DNA from: JAVJUS01 sp040220455 | GTDB taxonomy: Bacteria; Pseudomonadota; Alphaproteobacteria; DSM-16000; Inquilinaceae | NCBI GenBank assembly: GCA_040220455.1 | Contig: JAVJUS010000016.1 | Coordinates: 1-44,958 of the forward strand | Reading direction: 5' to 3' | Length of the DNA: 44,958 bases | Shown: piece by piece, positions 1-8,050 of the stretch | Layout: the number at the start of each line of letters is the position of its first letter | Position numbering within the stretch: position 1 is the first letter of the stretch | Program-made: the position numbers and the translations under genes | Notes under the pieces: generated by a model | What the model saw: only the letters and a program-made list of their open reading frames with translations | What the model was told of the DNA's origin: nothing | The model's database searches: none

Positions 1-285
1 ACCGCGCCGGTCGCGGCCGCGCAGGCCGCCGACGCCCCGGCCGAAGTGGCCGCCGCCGCGCCCCGGGCCGATGCCCGCCAGCCCGGCCGGCTGCTCGTGG
101 AAACCGACGCGCCGCCGGCCGACCTGCCGGGCGCGGCGGTCGAGCGGGTTCCGGCGCTGGGCCTCGCCAACGTCATCCATTGCCGGCGCGAGCCCGGCTC
201 CCCCGGTTCGGGCCCGGCGAACTGCGCGGCGGCGGCCGATCCGCGCGGCGCCGGGCTCGCCGTCTCGCGTGTCTTGATCAACTGA
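1..285 (+). CDS. Unrecognised protein, 3' end only
   Basis: The reading frame is open from the first base of the window and ends at a TGA at 283-285, so only about 94 C-terminal residues are visible. Codons in this frame are strongly GC-ending and rich in Val, Asp, Glu and Leu, as in the confident genes nearby, which supports real coding. The visible part starts with an Ala/Pro-rich linker, followed by a segment around LLVETDAPPADLPGAAVERV and a tail with two cysteines (C-R-R and N-C-A-A). I do not recognise the family and assign no function. It lies 89 bases upstream of the aminotransferase on the same strand and could share its transcript. Confidence 0.45.
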   Translation, partial: TAPVAAAQAADAPAEVAAAAPRADARQPGRLLVETDAPPADLPGAAVERVPALGLANVIHCRREPGSPGSGPANCAAAADPRGAGLAVSRVLIN

Positions 286-374
286 AGCGACGGACACCGG
301 CCTCCGGCCCCTGTCCGGCGGCCGGCTCTCGCCTCACCACGCCCCCTCCCCGACCGGACCGAGCGAGAGCACCC

Positions 375-1523
375 ATGTCCTTCCGAGCTTCCGGCCGCGG
401 GGCCATCGCCCCGTTCATCGTGATGGAGATGGTGGCGGCCGCCGCGGCCCGGGCGCGCGCGGGCGGCGACGTCCTGCACCTGGAAGTCGGCCAGCCTTCG
501 ACTCCGGCGCCGCAGGGGGTTCTCGCGGCCGCGCGCCGGGCGCTCGACACCGAGCGGCTCGGCTATACCGAGGCGCTCGGCCTGCCGGACCTGCGCGACG
601 CCATCGCCGGGCACTACGAGCGCACCTACGGCGCCCGGGTCCCGATCGAGCGAATCATCGTCACGCCGGGCGCCTCGGGCGCCTTCCAGCTCGCCTTCCT
701 GGCCGCCTTCGATGCCGGAGACCGGGTGGCGCTCGCATCGCCCGGCTACCCGGCCTACCGCAACATCTTGCAGGCACTCGACCTGGAGGTGGTGGAGATC
801 GAGACCGGGCCGGAGACTCGCTACCAGCCGACGCCGGCCCATCTGGACGCGCTCGACCGCCCCGTCAGCGGCCTGATCGTGGCGAGCCCGGCGAACCCGA
901 CGGGCACCATGCTCGACGCCGGGGCCATGGACACGCTGGCCGCCTATTGCGAGGGCGCGGGCATCCGCCTGATCTCCGACGAGCTCTACCACGGCATCAC
1001 CTACGGCGAGCCCGCGGTCACCGCCCTCGACCGGGCGCCGCACGGCTTCGTCGTCAACGGCTTTTCCAAGTACTTCTCGATGACCGGCTGGCGGCTGGGC
1101 TGGATGATCGTGCCGGAGGACCTGGCCCGGCCGGTCGAATGCCTGGCGCAGAACCTGTTCATTTCCGCGGCGACCCTGTCCCAGCACGCCGCGATCGCCG
1201 CCTTCGACTGCCATGAGGAGCTGCAGGCCAATCTGGCGCGCTACGCCGCCAATCGCGCGCACCTGCTCTCGGCCCTGCCGAAGGCCGGATTCGATCGGCT
1301 GGCCCCGGCCGACGGGGCCTTCTACATCTATGCGGAGATCCCGCACCTGACCAACGACAGCGTTGCGTTCTGCAAGCGCATGCTGGACGAGACCGGAGTC
1401 GCGGCGACGCCGGGGCTCGACTTCGATTCCCGGCGCGGCCACGCCACGATCCGCTTCTCTTTCGCCGGCGCGACGGAGGACATGGAGGCGGCGACCGAGC
1501 GGCTGGCCCGCTGGCTCGCCTGA
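375..1523 (+). CDS. PLP-dependent class I/II aminotransferase
   Basis: A 382-residue fold-type I pyridoxal-phosphate enzyme that transfers an amino group between an amino acid and a 2-oxo acid in the cytoplasm. Visible motifs are the substrate-side LEVGQPSTPAP, the ASPANPTGTM loop (NPTG signature), SDELYHGI with the Asp that contacts the pyridine nitrogen, and NGFSKYFSMTGWRLGW with Lys232 as the Schiff-base lysine. The length fits subgroup I-gamma aspartate/aromatic-type enzymes. The start is the ATG preceded by GAGAG at seven bases; an upstream in-frame extension looks non-coding. The substrate cannot be told from sequence. mtgA follows 26 bases downstream on the same strand. No aminotransferase-specific pathway genes are adjacent. 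Confidence 0.9.
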   Translation: MSFRASGRGAIAPFIVMEMVAAAAARARAGGDVLHLEVGQPSTPAPQGVLAAARRALDTERLGYTEALGLPDLRDAIAGHYERTYGARVPIERIIVTPGASGAFQLAFLAAFDAGDRVALASPGYPAYRNILQALDLEVVEIETGPETRYQPTPAHLDALDRPVSGLIVASPANPTGTMLDAGAMDTLAAYCEGAGIRLISDELYHGITYGEPAVTALDRAPHGFVVNGFSKYFSMTGWRLGWMIVPEDLARPVECLAQNLFISAATLSQHAAIAAFDCHEELQANLARYAANRAHLLSALPKAGFDRLAPADGAFYIYAEIPHLTNDSVAFCKRMLDETGVAATPGLDFDSRRGHATIRFSFAGATEDMEAATERLARWLA

Positions 1524-1549
1524 GCCGGCGCGGTCGGCGGAGCACGCGG

Positions 1550-2290
1550 ATGGCTTCGAGAGGCAGGCGCCGCCGGGACGGCACCGCCAAGCCCGCCCCG
1601 GCCCGACGGTCCGGCTGGCGGCGCTGGCGGCGCCGGGTGCTGATAGCGGCGCTCGTGCTTCTGGTCGGCTTGCCGGCCGGGTTGACCGTGATCTATCGGT
1701 TCGTGCCGGTGCCGGCGACGCCGCTGATGGTGATCCGGCTGTTCGAGGGCGAGGGCTGGCGCCGCGACCGGATCGCCCTCGACGACCTGCCCCGCCACGT
1801 GCCACTGGCCGTGATCGCGGGGGAAGACAACCGCTTCTGCGCCCATCACGGCTTCGATCTCGAGCAGATCCGGGCCGCCTGGGAGGAGTGGCGCGCCGGC
1901 GGCCGGCTGCGCGGGGCGTCGACCCTCTCGATGCAGACGGCCAAGAACCTTTTCCTCTGGCCCGGCCGGGACTTCCTGCGCAAGGGGCTCGAGGCCTACC
2001 TGGTGATCTATCTGGAAGCGCTCTGGCCCAAGCGGCGGATCATCGAGGTCTATCTGAACATCGCCGAGACGGGCCCCGGGGTCTATGGCGTCGGGGCGGC
2101 GGCCGAGGCCCATTTCGGTCGGCCGGCGGCCGAGCTGACGCCCCGCCAGGCCGCCCTCATCGCCGCCGTCCTGCCCAACCCGCGGCGCTGGTCGGCCGGG
2201 CAGCCGACCGGCTACATCGCCGGGCGCGCCACGACCCTGACCACCCGCATGAACCAGATCGATCCCATCGTCGACTGCCTGGAGCCGTGA
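1550..2290 (+). CDS. mtgA: Monofunctional biosynthetic peptidoglycan transglycosylase
   Basis: A 246-residue GT51 glycosyltransferase that polymerises lipid II into glycan strands at the outer face of the inner membrane. A basic N-terminus (residues 1-29) is followed by one membrane anchor at about 30-50, then the GT51 domain. The first conserved block is GEDNRFCAHHGFD, with Glu92 as the catalytic acid. The second is GASTLSMQTAKNLFLW. The third is KRRIIEVYLNIAETGPGVYG. There is no transpeptidase domain, and the length is normal for MtgA. GGAG sits seven bases before the ATG. It follows the aminotransferase closely and is followed by a repeat-rich gap. Confidence 0.95.
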   Translation: MASRGRRRRDGTAKPAPARRSGWRRWRRRVLIAALVLLVGLPAGLTVIYRFVPVPATPLMVIRLFEGEGWRRDRIALDDLPRHVPLAVIAGEDNRFCAHHGFDLEQIRAAWEEWRAGGRLRGASTLSMQTAKNLFLWPGRDFLRKGLEAYLVIYLEALWPKRRIIEVYLNIAETGPGVYGVGAAAEAHFGRPAAELTPRQAALIAAVLPNPRRWSAGQPTGYIAGRATTLTTRMNQIDPIVDCLEP

Positions 2291-2316
2291 CCGCCGCCGG
2301 GGGAAGGCGGCGCGGT

Positions 2317-2628
2317 GTCGGGTTTCGCTTCGCTCTTCCCGAGCTACGATTGCGGAACCGTGGAGGACGGAAGCCGAGATCCGGCGTCACGACCGTGCCG
2401 TCGCGCACCGCTACGTGGGGCCCGACCTACACGGGCCGTCACGTGGGTCGCCCACGGCCAAAGGCCGTGCGCGACGGCATCGACCGGGCCGTTGCGCACC
2501 GCTACGCGGTGGGCAACCTACGCCGCTGCCGAACGCCGAGATTGGGCCGAAGTTGGTCGGTCGCCCACGGCCGACAGACCGCGCACCGGCACCGGCCGTC
2601 GGGTTTCGCTCCGCTCTTCCCGACCCAC
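2317..2628. repeat. Mosaic of intergenic palindromic repeats (REP-like)
   Basis: The 391-base gap between mtgA and rne (2291-2681) holds no credible gene but several related short repeats. Two direct copies of a unit like GTCGGGTTTCGCTTCGCTCT followed by TCCCGAC/GAGC lie at 2317-2348 and 2598-2628. Between them, two copies of a second unit built on GCGCACCGCTACG and ending in ACCTAC occur near 2403-2432 and 2493-2521. A perfect hairpin CACGGCC-AAA-GGCCGTG is at about 2452-2468. Similar units recur at 9922-10063 and about 21531-21556, so this is a dispersed family rather than a local duplication. The convergent genes on either side may use the hairpins as bidirectional transcription ends. Confidence 0.6.
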
Positions 2629-2681
2629 AATTCCGGCGGTGAAGAGGCCGAAGGCCCCAATCCGACGCCACCGGTCGCTGC

Positions 2682-5657
2682 CTACCGGTCGAGGACTCGG
2701 CGCCACCAGCCGCGGCGCGGCTGCTCCGGCGGCTGGTTGACACCCTCCGCCTCCGAGCCGTCGTCGCCACCCGCGCCGCCGCCGTTCCGGGCGGGGGCGG
2801 GGGCGGGGGACGGCGCGCCCCCGCCGTTCGGAGCTTCGCCGCCAGCCGCCGGCTCGGACGCTGCGGCGGGCGAAGCCTCCGAGGCGGCGGACTCGCCATC
2901 GGCATTCCCGTCGGCAGCCTTCTCCTCGTCGACCTTCTGCTCGCCGCCCTTCTTGGCCGTCCTGGCGGGCGCCTTGGCCGGCGCCTTGCGCGTGCGCGTC
3001 GCGCGCTTGCGCGGCGCGGGCGCCTTGGCCGCCCCCTCTTCGGAGGCTTCGTCCGCCGGAGAGGCCGTGGCGGCGTGCTCCGCCGACTCGCCCTCGGCCG
3101 GCGCCTTCTTGCGGCTGCGCGCCGGCGCCTTGCGAGAGCGCTTCGGCTTCTCCGCGGGCGCCTCCTCGGTCGTCACCGCCTCGGTCGGACCGGAGGTTTC
3201 CGCCGTCTCGGCCGATGCCGCCTCCGCGGCAGCCGCCGGCGCCTTCTTGCGCGAGCGGGCCGGTGCCTTGCGGGTGCGCTTCGGCTTTTCGGCCGGGGCC
3301 GGCGCGGCCTCGGCCGGACCGCTGTCGCCGGTGGCCGGTGCTTCGGCCGGCGCCGACGCCGTCTCGGAGACCGTCTCGTCCGCCGTATCGGCCGCGGCAC
3401 CGACGGCCGCGACCGGCTCGGAGGACGCGGGGGCCGGCGCCGCCGCGGGCTCGCGCTCGGCCAGATCGCGGACGTCGTCGTCGCGCTCGTCCTCGCGGGT
3501 ATCGGCGGTCGCGTAGGTCTCCTCCGGCGCGGGGGCAGCGCCCTCGTCGCTGCCGGGCTCGCCCGTCGCGGCGAAATCGGCGCCCTCGACGCCCTCGTCC
3601 TCCGGGCGCTGGCCGCTGCGCCGGCGACCGCCGCGCTTGCCGCGTCGGCGCTTCTTGCGCGGCTTGTCCTCGCCGGCGGCATCGGCCGCGACGACGGTGC
3701 CGTCGCCCTCCTCATCCTCGCCACCGGAGGCTTCGGCGACCTCCGCCGGCGTCTCCGGACGGTCGGCGGCCTCGACGGTCTCGCCGGTCTCCGCGCCGTC
3801 GTCGCGGCGGCGGCGGCGTCCGCGCCGGCGGCCGCCGCGCCCGCCGCTCTCGGGAGCCCGGGCCCGGCTATCCTCGCCGTCCGCGGCCTCGCTCTCCTCC
3901 TCCTCGTCCTCCTCGGCCGCGGCGATGGCGGCGTCTGTGGCGGCCATGACGCGCGCGGTGTCGATCGCGGGTTCCGCCGCCTCGTCGCCGCGCGACCGGA
4001 TCCGCTCCAGCCGGTAGTCGGGGGAGACCAGCGTGTCGTCGGCCTCGACCATCACGTGGAAGCCGTAGCGCTCCTCGATCTGGGCCAGCGCGTCGCGCTT
4101 CTGGTTGAGGACGGTCAGCGCCACGTCGGACGGCGTGTGGACCAGGATCTCGCGCGAGCGCTTGCGGATCCCCTCCTCCTCGACCGCGCGCAGCACATGC
4201 AGCGCCGCCGAGCCGACGGCCCGCGTCAGGCCCGTGCCCTTGCACAGGCGGCAGGTCTCGAAATTGGTCTCCACCAGACTCGGGCGCAGGCGCTGTCGCG
4301 ACAGCTCCAGCAGGCCGAACGGGCTGATCCGGCCGATCTGGATGCGCGCCCGGTCCGAGCGCATCGCCTCCTTGAGCCGGCGCTCCACCGCGGCGTTGTG
4401 CCGGTCGTCCTCCATGTCGATGAAGTCGATGACGATCAGCCCGGCAAGGTCGCGCAGGCGCAGCTGCCGCGCCACCTCCTCCGCCGCCTCGAGGTTGGTC
4501 TTGTAGGCCGTCTCCTCGATGTTGCGCTCACGCGTCGAGCGGCCCGAGTTGACGTCGATGGCGACCAGCGCCTCGGTCGGGTTGATGACGATGTAGCCGC
4601 CCGAGCGGAGCTGGACCGTCGGGCTGTGCATCGAGTCGATCTGGCTTTCCACCTGATAGCGGTGGAACAGCGGGATCGCCTCGTCCTTGTAGAGCTGGAC
4701 CTTCTTGGCATGCGACGGCATCAGCATGCGCATGAAGTCCTTGGCGGTGCGATACCCCTCCTCGCCGGAGACCAGGATCTCGTCGATGTCCTTGGTGTAG
4801 AGGTCGCGGATCGCCCGCTTGATCAGGTTCGCTTCCTCGTGGATCAGCGTCGGCGCGACCGATTCGAGGGTCAGCGTCCGGATCTGGTCCCACAGCCGCA
4901 GCAGGTAGTCGAGATCGCGCTTGATCTCCGCCTTGGTGCGCTCCAGCCCGGCCGTACGCAGGATGACGGCCATGCCGTCCGGCACGTACAGATCCTCCAG
5001 GATCGCCTTCATCTTCTTGCGATCCTTCGGATTGGCGATCTTGCGACTGACCCCGCCGCCGCGCGGCGTGTTCGGCATCAGGACGCAATAGCGCCCGGCC
5101 AGCGACAGGTAGGTGGTCAGCGCCGCGCCCTTGGTGCCGCGCTCCTCCTTGGTGACCTGGACCAGCATGACCTGCCGGCGCTTGATCACCTCCTGGATCT
5201 TGTAGGAGCGCAGCGGCCGGCTCCGCCGGCGCGAGGCGGCCTCCTCGACCTCGTCGCCGCCGACGGTCTCGACGCTCTCGCCATCCTCGCCATCGGCGTC
5301 GCCACGGCTGTCGGCGGCGTCCACGACGTCCCCGTCGACCGCGGCCTCGCCGCCATTGGCCTCCGACCGGCCCGCCGCCTCCTCGGCGACCAGGGCCTCC
5401 CGGTCGGCGATCGGGATGCGGTAGTAGTCGGGGTGGATTTCCGAGAAGGCCAGGAAGCCGTGGCGATTGCCCCCGTACTCGACGAAGGCTGCCTGCAGCG
5501 ACGGCTCGACGCGCGTCACCTTGGCGAGATAGATGTTGCCCTTGAGCTGCTTCTTGGCGGCTGTCTCGAAATCTAGTTCTTCCAACCGGTTGCCGTTGAC
5601 CACCACCACCCGGGTTTCTTCCGGATGGGTGGCGTCGACAAGCATTCTCTTCGCCAT
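2682..5657 (-). CDS. rne: Ribonuclease E
   Basis: A 991-residue endoribonuclease that initiates mRNA decay and rRNA/tRNA maturation and scaffolds the degradosome. The N-terminal half carries an S1 domain (GNIYLAKVTRVEPSLQAAFV) interrupted by an acidic insert of about 60 residues, as in other alphaproteobacterial RNase E. The catalytic core includes ALVAIDVNSGRSTRERNIEE, with Asp368 matching E. coli D303, and VIDFIDM about 45 residues later with the second metal-binding Asp. The Zn-link is CRLCKGTG. The C-terminal third is low-complexity, with repeats of KPKRTRKAPARSRKKAPA, and ends in RRGWWRRVLDR. The start is MAKRML, with GGGGA in the leader; the longer upstream ATG adds 25 non-conserved residues. 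Confidence 0.97.
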   Translation of the reverse strand: MAKRMLVDATHPEETRVVVVNGNRLEELDFETAAKKQLKGNIYLAKVTRVEPSLQAAFVEYGGNRHGFLAFSEIHPDYYRIPIADREALVAEEAAGRSEANGGEAAVDGDVVDAADSRGDADGEDGESVETVGGDEVEEAASRRRSRPLRSYKIQEVIKRRQVMLVQVTKEERGTKGAALTTYLSLAGRYCVLMPNTPRGGGVSRKIANPKDRKKMKAILEDLYVPDGMAVILRTAGLERTKAEIKRDLDYLLRLWDQIRTLTLESVAPTLIHEEANLIKRAIRDLYTKDIDEILVSGEEGYRTAKDFMRMLMPSHAKKVQLYKDEAIPLFHRYQVESQIDSMHSPTVQLRSGGYIVINPTEALVAIDVNSGRSTRERNIEETAYKTNLEAAEEVARQLRLRDLAGLIVIDFIDMEDDRHNAAVERRLKEAMRSDRARIQIGRISPFGLLELSRQRLRPSLVETNFETCRLCKGTGLTRAVGSAALHVLRAVEEEGIRKRSREILVHTPSDVALTVLNQKRDALAQIEERYGFHVMVEADDTLVSPDYRLERIRSRGDEAAEPAIDTARVMAATDAAIAAAEEDEEEESEAADGEDSRARAPESGGRGGRRRGRRRRRDDGAETGETVEAADRPETPAEVAEASGGEDEEGDGTVVAADAAGEDKPRKKRRRGKRGGRRRSGQRPEDEGVEGADFAATGEPGSDEGAAPAPEETYATADTREDERDDDVRDLAEREPAAAPAPASSEPVAAVGAAADTADETVSETASAPAEAPATGDSGPAEAAPAPAEKPKRTRKAPARSRKKAPAAAAEAASAETAETSGPTEAVTTEEAPAEKPKRSRKAPARSRKKAPAEGESAEHAATASPADEASEEGAAKAPAPRKRATRTRKAPAKAPARTAKKGGEQKVDEEKAADGNADGESAASEASPAAASEPAAGGEAPNGGGAPSPAPAPARNGGGAGGDDGSEAEGVNQPPEQPRRGWWRRVLDR

Positions 5658-6196
5658 GAATATATCCCCGCGGCGCCGCCCGCCGACGCGCGCGACATAC
5701 GCGTCGCGGACCGGGCCGCTCGATCTCGGCAAGGCACGCGGAACCCGATGACGCGCATGGCCGATCGGCGCTTCCTCAGCGGGCCTGATCGATCGTCATC
5801 GGGGCTCCGGGCCCGGCCCTGGACGCATGCAGGACCGAACCGGCCTCGGGTTTCGTTCATACGTCTTCGCACCTGACGGCCGTCAGGCCGCCTTCCGGGC
5901 ATCGAACGCCGGGTCGAGTCACGGCCGCGGTCCTGGGCCCGGTCCGACGCGCGCCGGGCGGCATCGCCGCTCCGACCGCCGGGATACGGAGCGCGCGGCA
6001 CGATGGCCGGCACGCCGCCGTGGCGGACCCGTCCGTCGACCCTCGACGCGACGTCAGACGCCACGCATTCAGTCGCGCCGATACCATAACGATGCCGCCG
6101 CCCTACGACAATGGTCGGATGAACGGCTACTGCGGATCATCCGACCCGACCCGCGCGGCGGCGAGGCCGGAATGAGACGTTACATCGAGATTGGTC
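5658..6196. other. Divergent intergenic region, long rne 5' leader
   Basis: About 540 bases separate the rne start (minus) from the amidase promoter (plus). No frame here has convincing codon use, and the short ORFs look like chance open frames in GC-rich DNA. The minus strand carries a GGGGATATATTC ribosome site just before the rne ATG, so most of the stretch is promoter and 5' leader for rne. In E. coli, rne is autoregulated through its leader. Whether that applies here cannot be judged from sequence alone. I could not place a convincing -35/-10 pair for rne. Confidence 0.5.
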
Positions 6197-6226
6197 TTGA
6201 AGTCCCTGATTTTCAGGGCTTATAAA
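6197..6226 (+). promoter_or_regulatory. Sigma-70-type promoter for the amidase with spacer palindrome
   Basis: TTGAAG (6197-6202) and TATAAA (6221-6226) are separated by 18 bases and lie about 65 bases before the amidase start. The spacer contains a perfect inverted repeat CCCTGA-TTT-TCAGGG (6204-6218), which could be an operator for an unknown dimeric regulator. The promoter call is a consensus match only. Confidence 0.55.
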
Positions 6227-6289
6227 TCTCGTCACCTGATCCGACCTTGTCCCGGGCCTTTTTGCCGGGCGGGGTCCCGTGCGGAAAGG

Positions 6290-7648
6290 ATGGCGCGTCT
6301 CTTGACCCCGCTTCGCACCCTGGGCCGGCGCATGAGCCGATTCGCCGTCGCCGCGACGCTTCTCGTCGTCGCGGCCGCGACGGTCGGTGCGACGGGGGCC
6401 GGGTCGCCGGCCGCCCGGGCCGCGCCCGGCGACCGCGCCGCGGTGGTCGAGGTGCGCGTGGGCGAGCATCCCGACAAGACTCGCTTCGTCCTGGAGGTCA
6501 CGGCGGCGCCCGACTTCGACCTGATGCTGCGCGACGACCCGCGCCGCGTGGTCATCGACTTCCCCAACGTGGACTGGCATGCCTCCGACGGGGCGGGGCC
6601 GGGGCTCGGGCTGATCGCGGCGCACCGCCACGGCCTGTTCGAGGGCGACGTGATGCGCGTCGTCCTGGACCTGGCGCGGCCGGCTGCGGTGCGCGACGTC
6701 TTCTGGCTGCCCGCCACGGCCGACATGCCCTTCCGCTTCGTCCTCGACCTGGAAGCGACCGACGCCGCGACCTATGCCGGCCTGGCGGCCCGCTCCGCGG
6801 CGCGCGCCGGCGCCCCCGCGTCCCGCCCGGCCGAGCGCGACGGCGACTCGAGGGACCTGACCGCGGGCGGCCTAGCGGAAGCGATCGCGCCGCAATCCGG
6901 GGCTCGGGCCCTGCCCGCCGCGATGGCGGCGCCGGTGATTCCGCGCCGCCCGCCCGACCGGCGGGTCGTCGTGCTCGATCCCGGCCATGGCGGCATCGAC
7001 CCCGGCGCCACCGGCGTCAACGGCGTCCAGGAAAAAGCGATCACGCTCGACATGGCGCGCCGCGTCGCCCGGCTGCTGGAGGAGCGCGGCGGCTACCGCG
7101 TCGTCCTGACCCGCGAGCGCGACGCCTTCCTGCGCCTGCGCGAGCGCGTCCGCCTGGCGCGCCGAGCGGGCGGCGACCTGTTCGTCTCGCTGCACGCCGA
7201 CAGCAACCCGGTGCCGGGGGTGCGCGGCGCCTCGGTCTACACCTTGTCCGACACGGCCAGCGACCGGGAGGCGGCCCTGCTCGCCGCCCAGGAGAACCGG
7301 GCCGACGCGCTGGCGGGGGTCGAGCTCGACCCGGAGGACGACGTCATGGCGAGCATCCTGATCGATCTCGCCCAGCGCCAGACCAAGAACGACTCGACCC
7401 GGCTCGCCCGCCTCATGGTCGATTCGCTGGGCGAGCGCACGCGGCTCGTCAACAACACCCACCGCCATGCCGGCTTCGCCGTCCTCAAGGCCCCTGACGT
7501 GCCCTCGGTGCTGGTCGAACTGGGCTACCTCTCGAACGACCAGGACGCGCGGGAACTGGTCCGCGAGGAACACCTGGACGAACTGGCGCGCGCCATCGCC
7601 CAGGCGATCGAGCGCTATTTCCACCAGCAGGCCGAATTGAGCGGCTGA
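6290..7648 (+). CDS. amiC: N-acetylmuramoyl-L-alanine amidase (AmiC type)
   Basis: A 452-residue zinc amidase that cuts the bond between N-acetylmuramic acid and the stem peptide, needed for septal peptidoglycan splitting. Residues 1 to about 44 form an export signal (two basic stretches, the hydrophobic FAVAATLLVVAAATVGATGA, and an A-R-A cleavage region). An AMIN domain follows at about 48-155 (VVEVRVGEHPDKTRFVLEV), then a linker and an Amidase_3 domain at about 226-445. The zinc ligands and catalytic residues are visible: His233 in LDPGHGGIDPGA, Glu248 in QEKAITLDMA, His302 in SLHADSN and Glu410 in VLVELGYLS. The start is uncertain: GGAAAGG abuts the chosen ATG, and an ATG at 6332 (MSRFAV) is an alternative. 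Confidence 0.92.
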   Translation: MARLLTPLRTLGRRMSRFAVAATLLVVAAATVGATGAGSPAARAAPGDRAAVVEVRVGEHPDKTRFVLEVTAAPDFDLMLRDDPRRVVIDFPNVDWHASDGAGPGLGLIAAHRHGLFEGDVMRVVLDLARPAAVRDVFWLPATADMPFRFVLDLEATDAATYAGLAARSAARAGAPASRPAERDGDSRDLTAGGLAEAIAPQSGARALPAAMAAPVIPRRPPDRRVVVLDPGHGGIDPGATGVNGVQEKAITLDMARRVARLLEERGGYRVVLTRERDAFLRLRERVRLARRAGGDLFVSLHADSNPVPGVRGASVYTLSDTASDREAALLAAQENRADALAGVELDPEDDVMASILIDLAQRQTKNDSTRLARLMVDSLGERTRLVNNTHRHAGFAVLKAPDVPSVLVELGYLSNDQDARELVREEHLDELARAIAQAIERYFHQQAELSG

Positions 7649-7700
7649 CCGGCGAGCCGGCCCCGGTCGCCCCGCCGGCCGGGGGCCGAGGGCGACGCCG

Positions 7701-7901
7701 TCACTCGGGATCGGGCTTGCGGAACAGCGCCTCGACCGAGTCGCGATGCGTCTGCTTGTCCGCGATCGCGCCGCGCGCGCGCCCGATCTCCGCCTGGAGC
7801 TCGCCGATATAGGCCTCGAGCTCGTCGATCGACAGGCTCGCCAGATCCGTCGGCCGGGGCCGGGGCGCCGGCGGCGGCGCCAGGTCGTCGGTATCGGCCA
7901 T
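7701..7901 (-). CDS. DUF1192 family small protein
   Basis: A 66-residue protein with a Pro-rich N-terminus followed by the family core LASLSIDELEAYIGELQAEI and ending near SVEALFRKPDPE. This pattern, an amphipathic helix with regular Glu/Leu heptads and a terminal A-L-F-R/K, matches the DUF1192 proteins common in alphaproteobacteria. Their function is unknown. The start chosen is the ATG at 7901, because GGGGG (7911-7915) lies nine bases upstream; a second ATG at 7910 would directly abut it. The gene is convergent with the amidase and divergent from the quinone oxidoreductase. Confidence 0.8.
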   Translation of the reverse strand: MADTDDLAPPPAPRPRPTDLASLSIDELEAYIGELQAEIGRARGAIADKQTHRDSVEALFRKPDPE

Positions 7902-8050
7902 GCTGGACATCCCCCGTGCTTGCGGGCCCGCCCCGACAGCACCGCGACGGATTGCCAGTCTGGCGGCGGATGCCTACACCTTCAACCCTCGCGCGCCGTC
8001 GGCCGCCTCGCGTCCGTCGCGCGCGTCCGCATCCGAACCGGGAGAGCGCC

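Noticed and set aside
1363..3516. 717-residue plus-strand ORF spanning aminotransferase, mtgA, the repeat gap and the rne 3' end
   Set aside because: It crosses two confident genes in another frame and is mainly Arg/Pro/Ala-rich, a chance open frame.
3075..5576. 833-residue plus-strand ORF opposite rne
   Set aside because: It is a Leu/Arg/Gly/Val-rich shadow of rne in GC-rich DNA; rne has all its catalytic motifs and the antisense frame matches no family.
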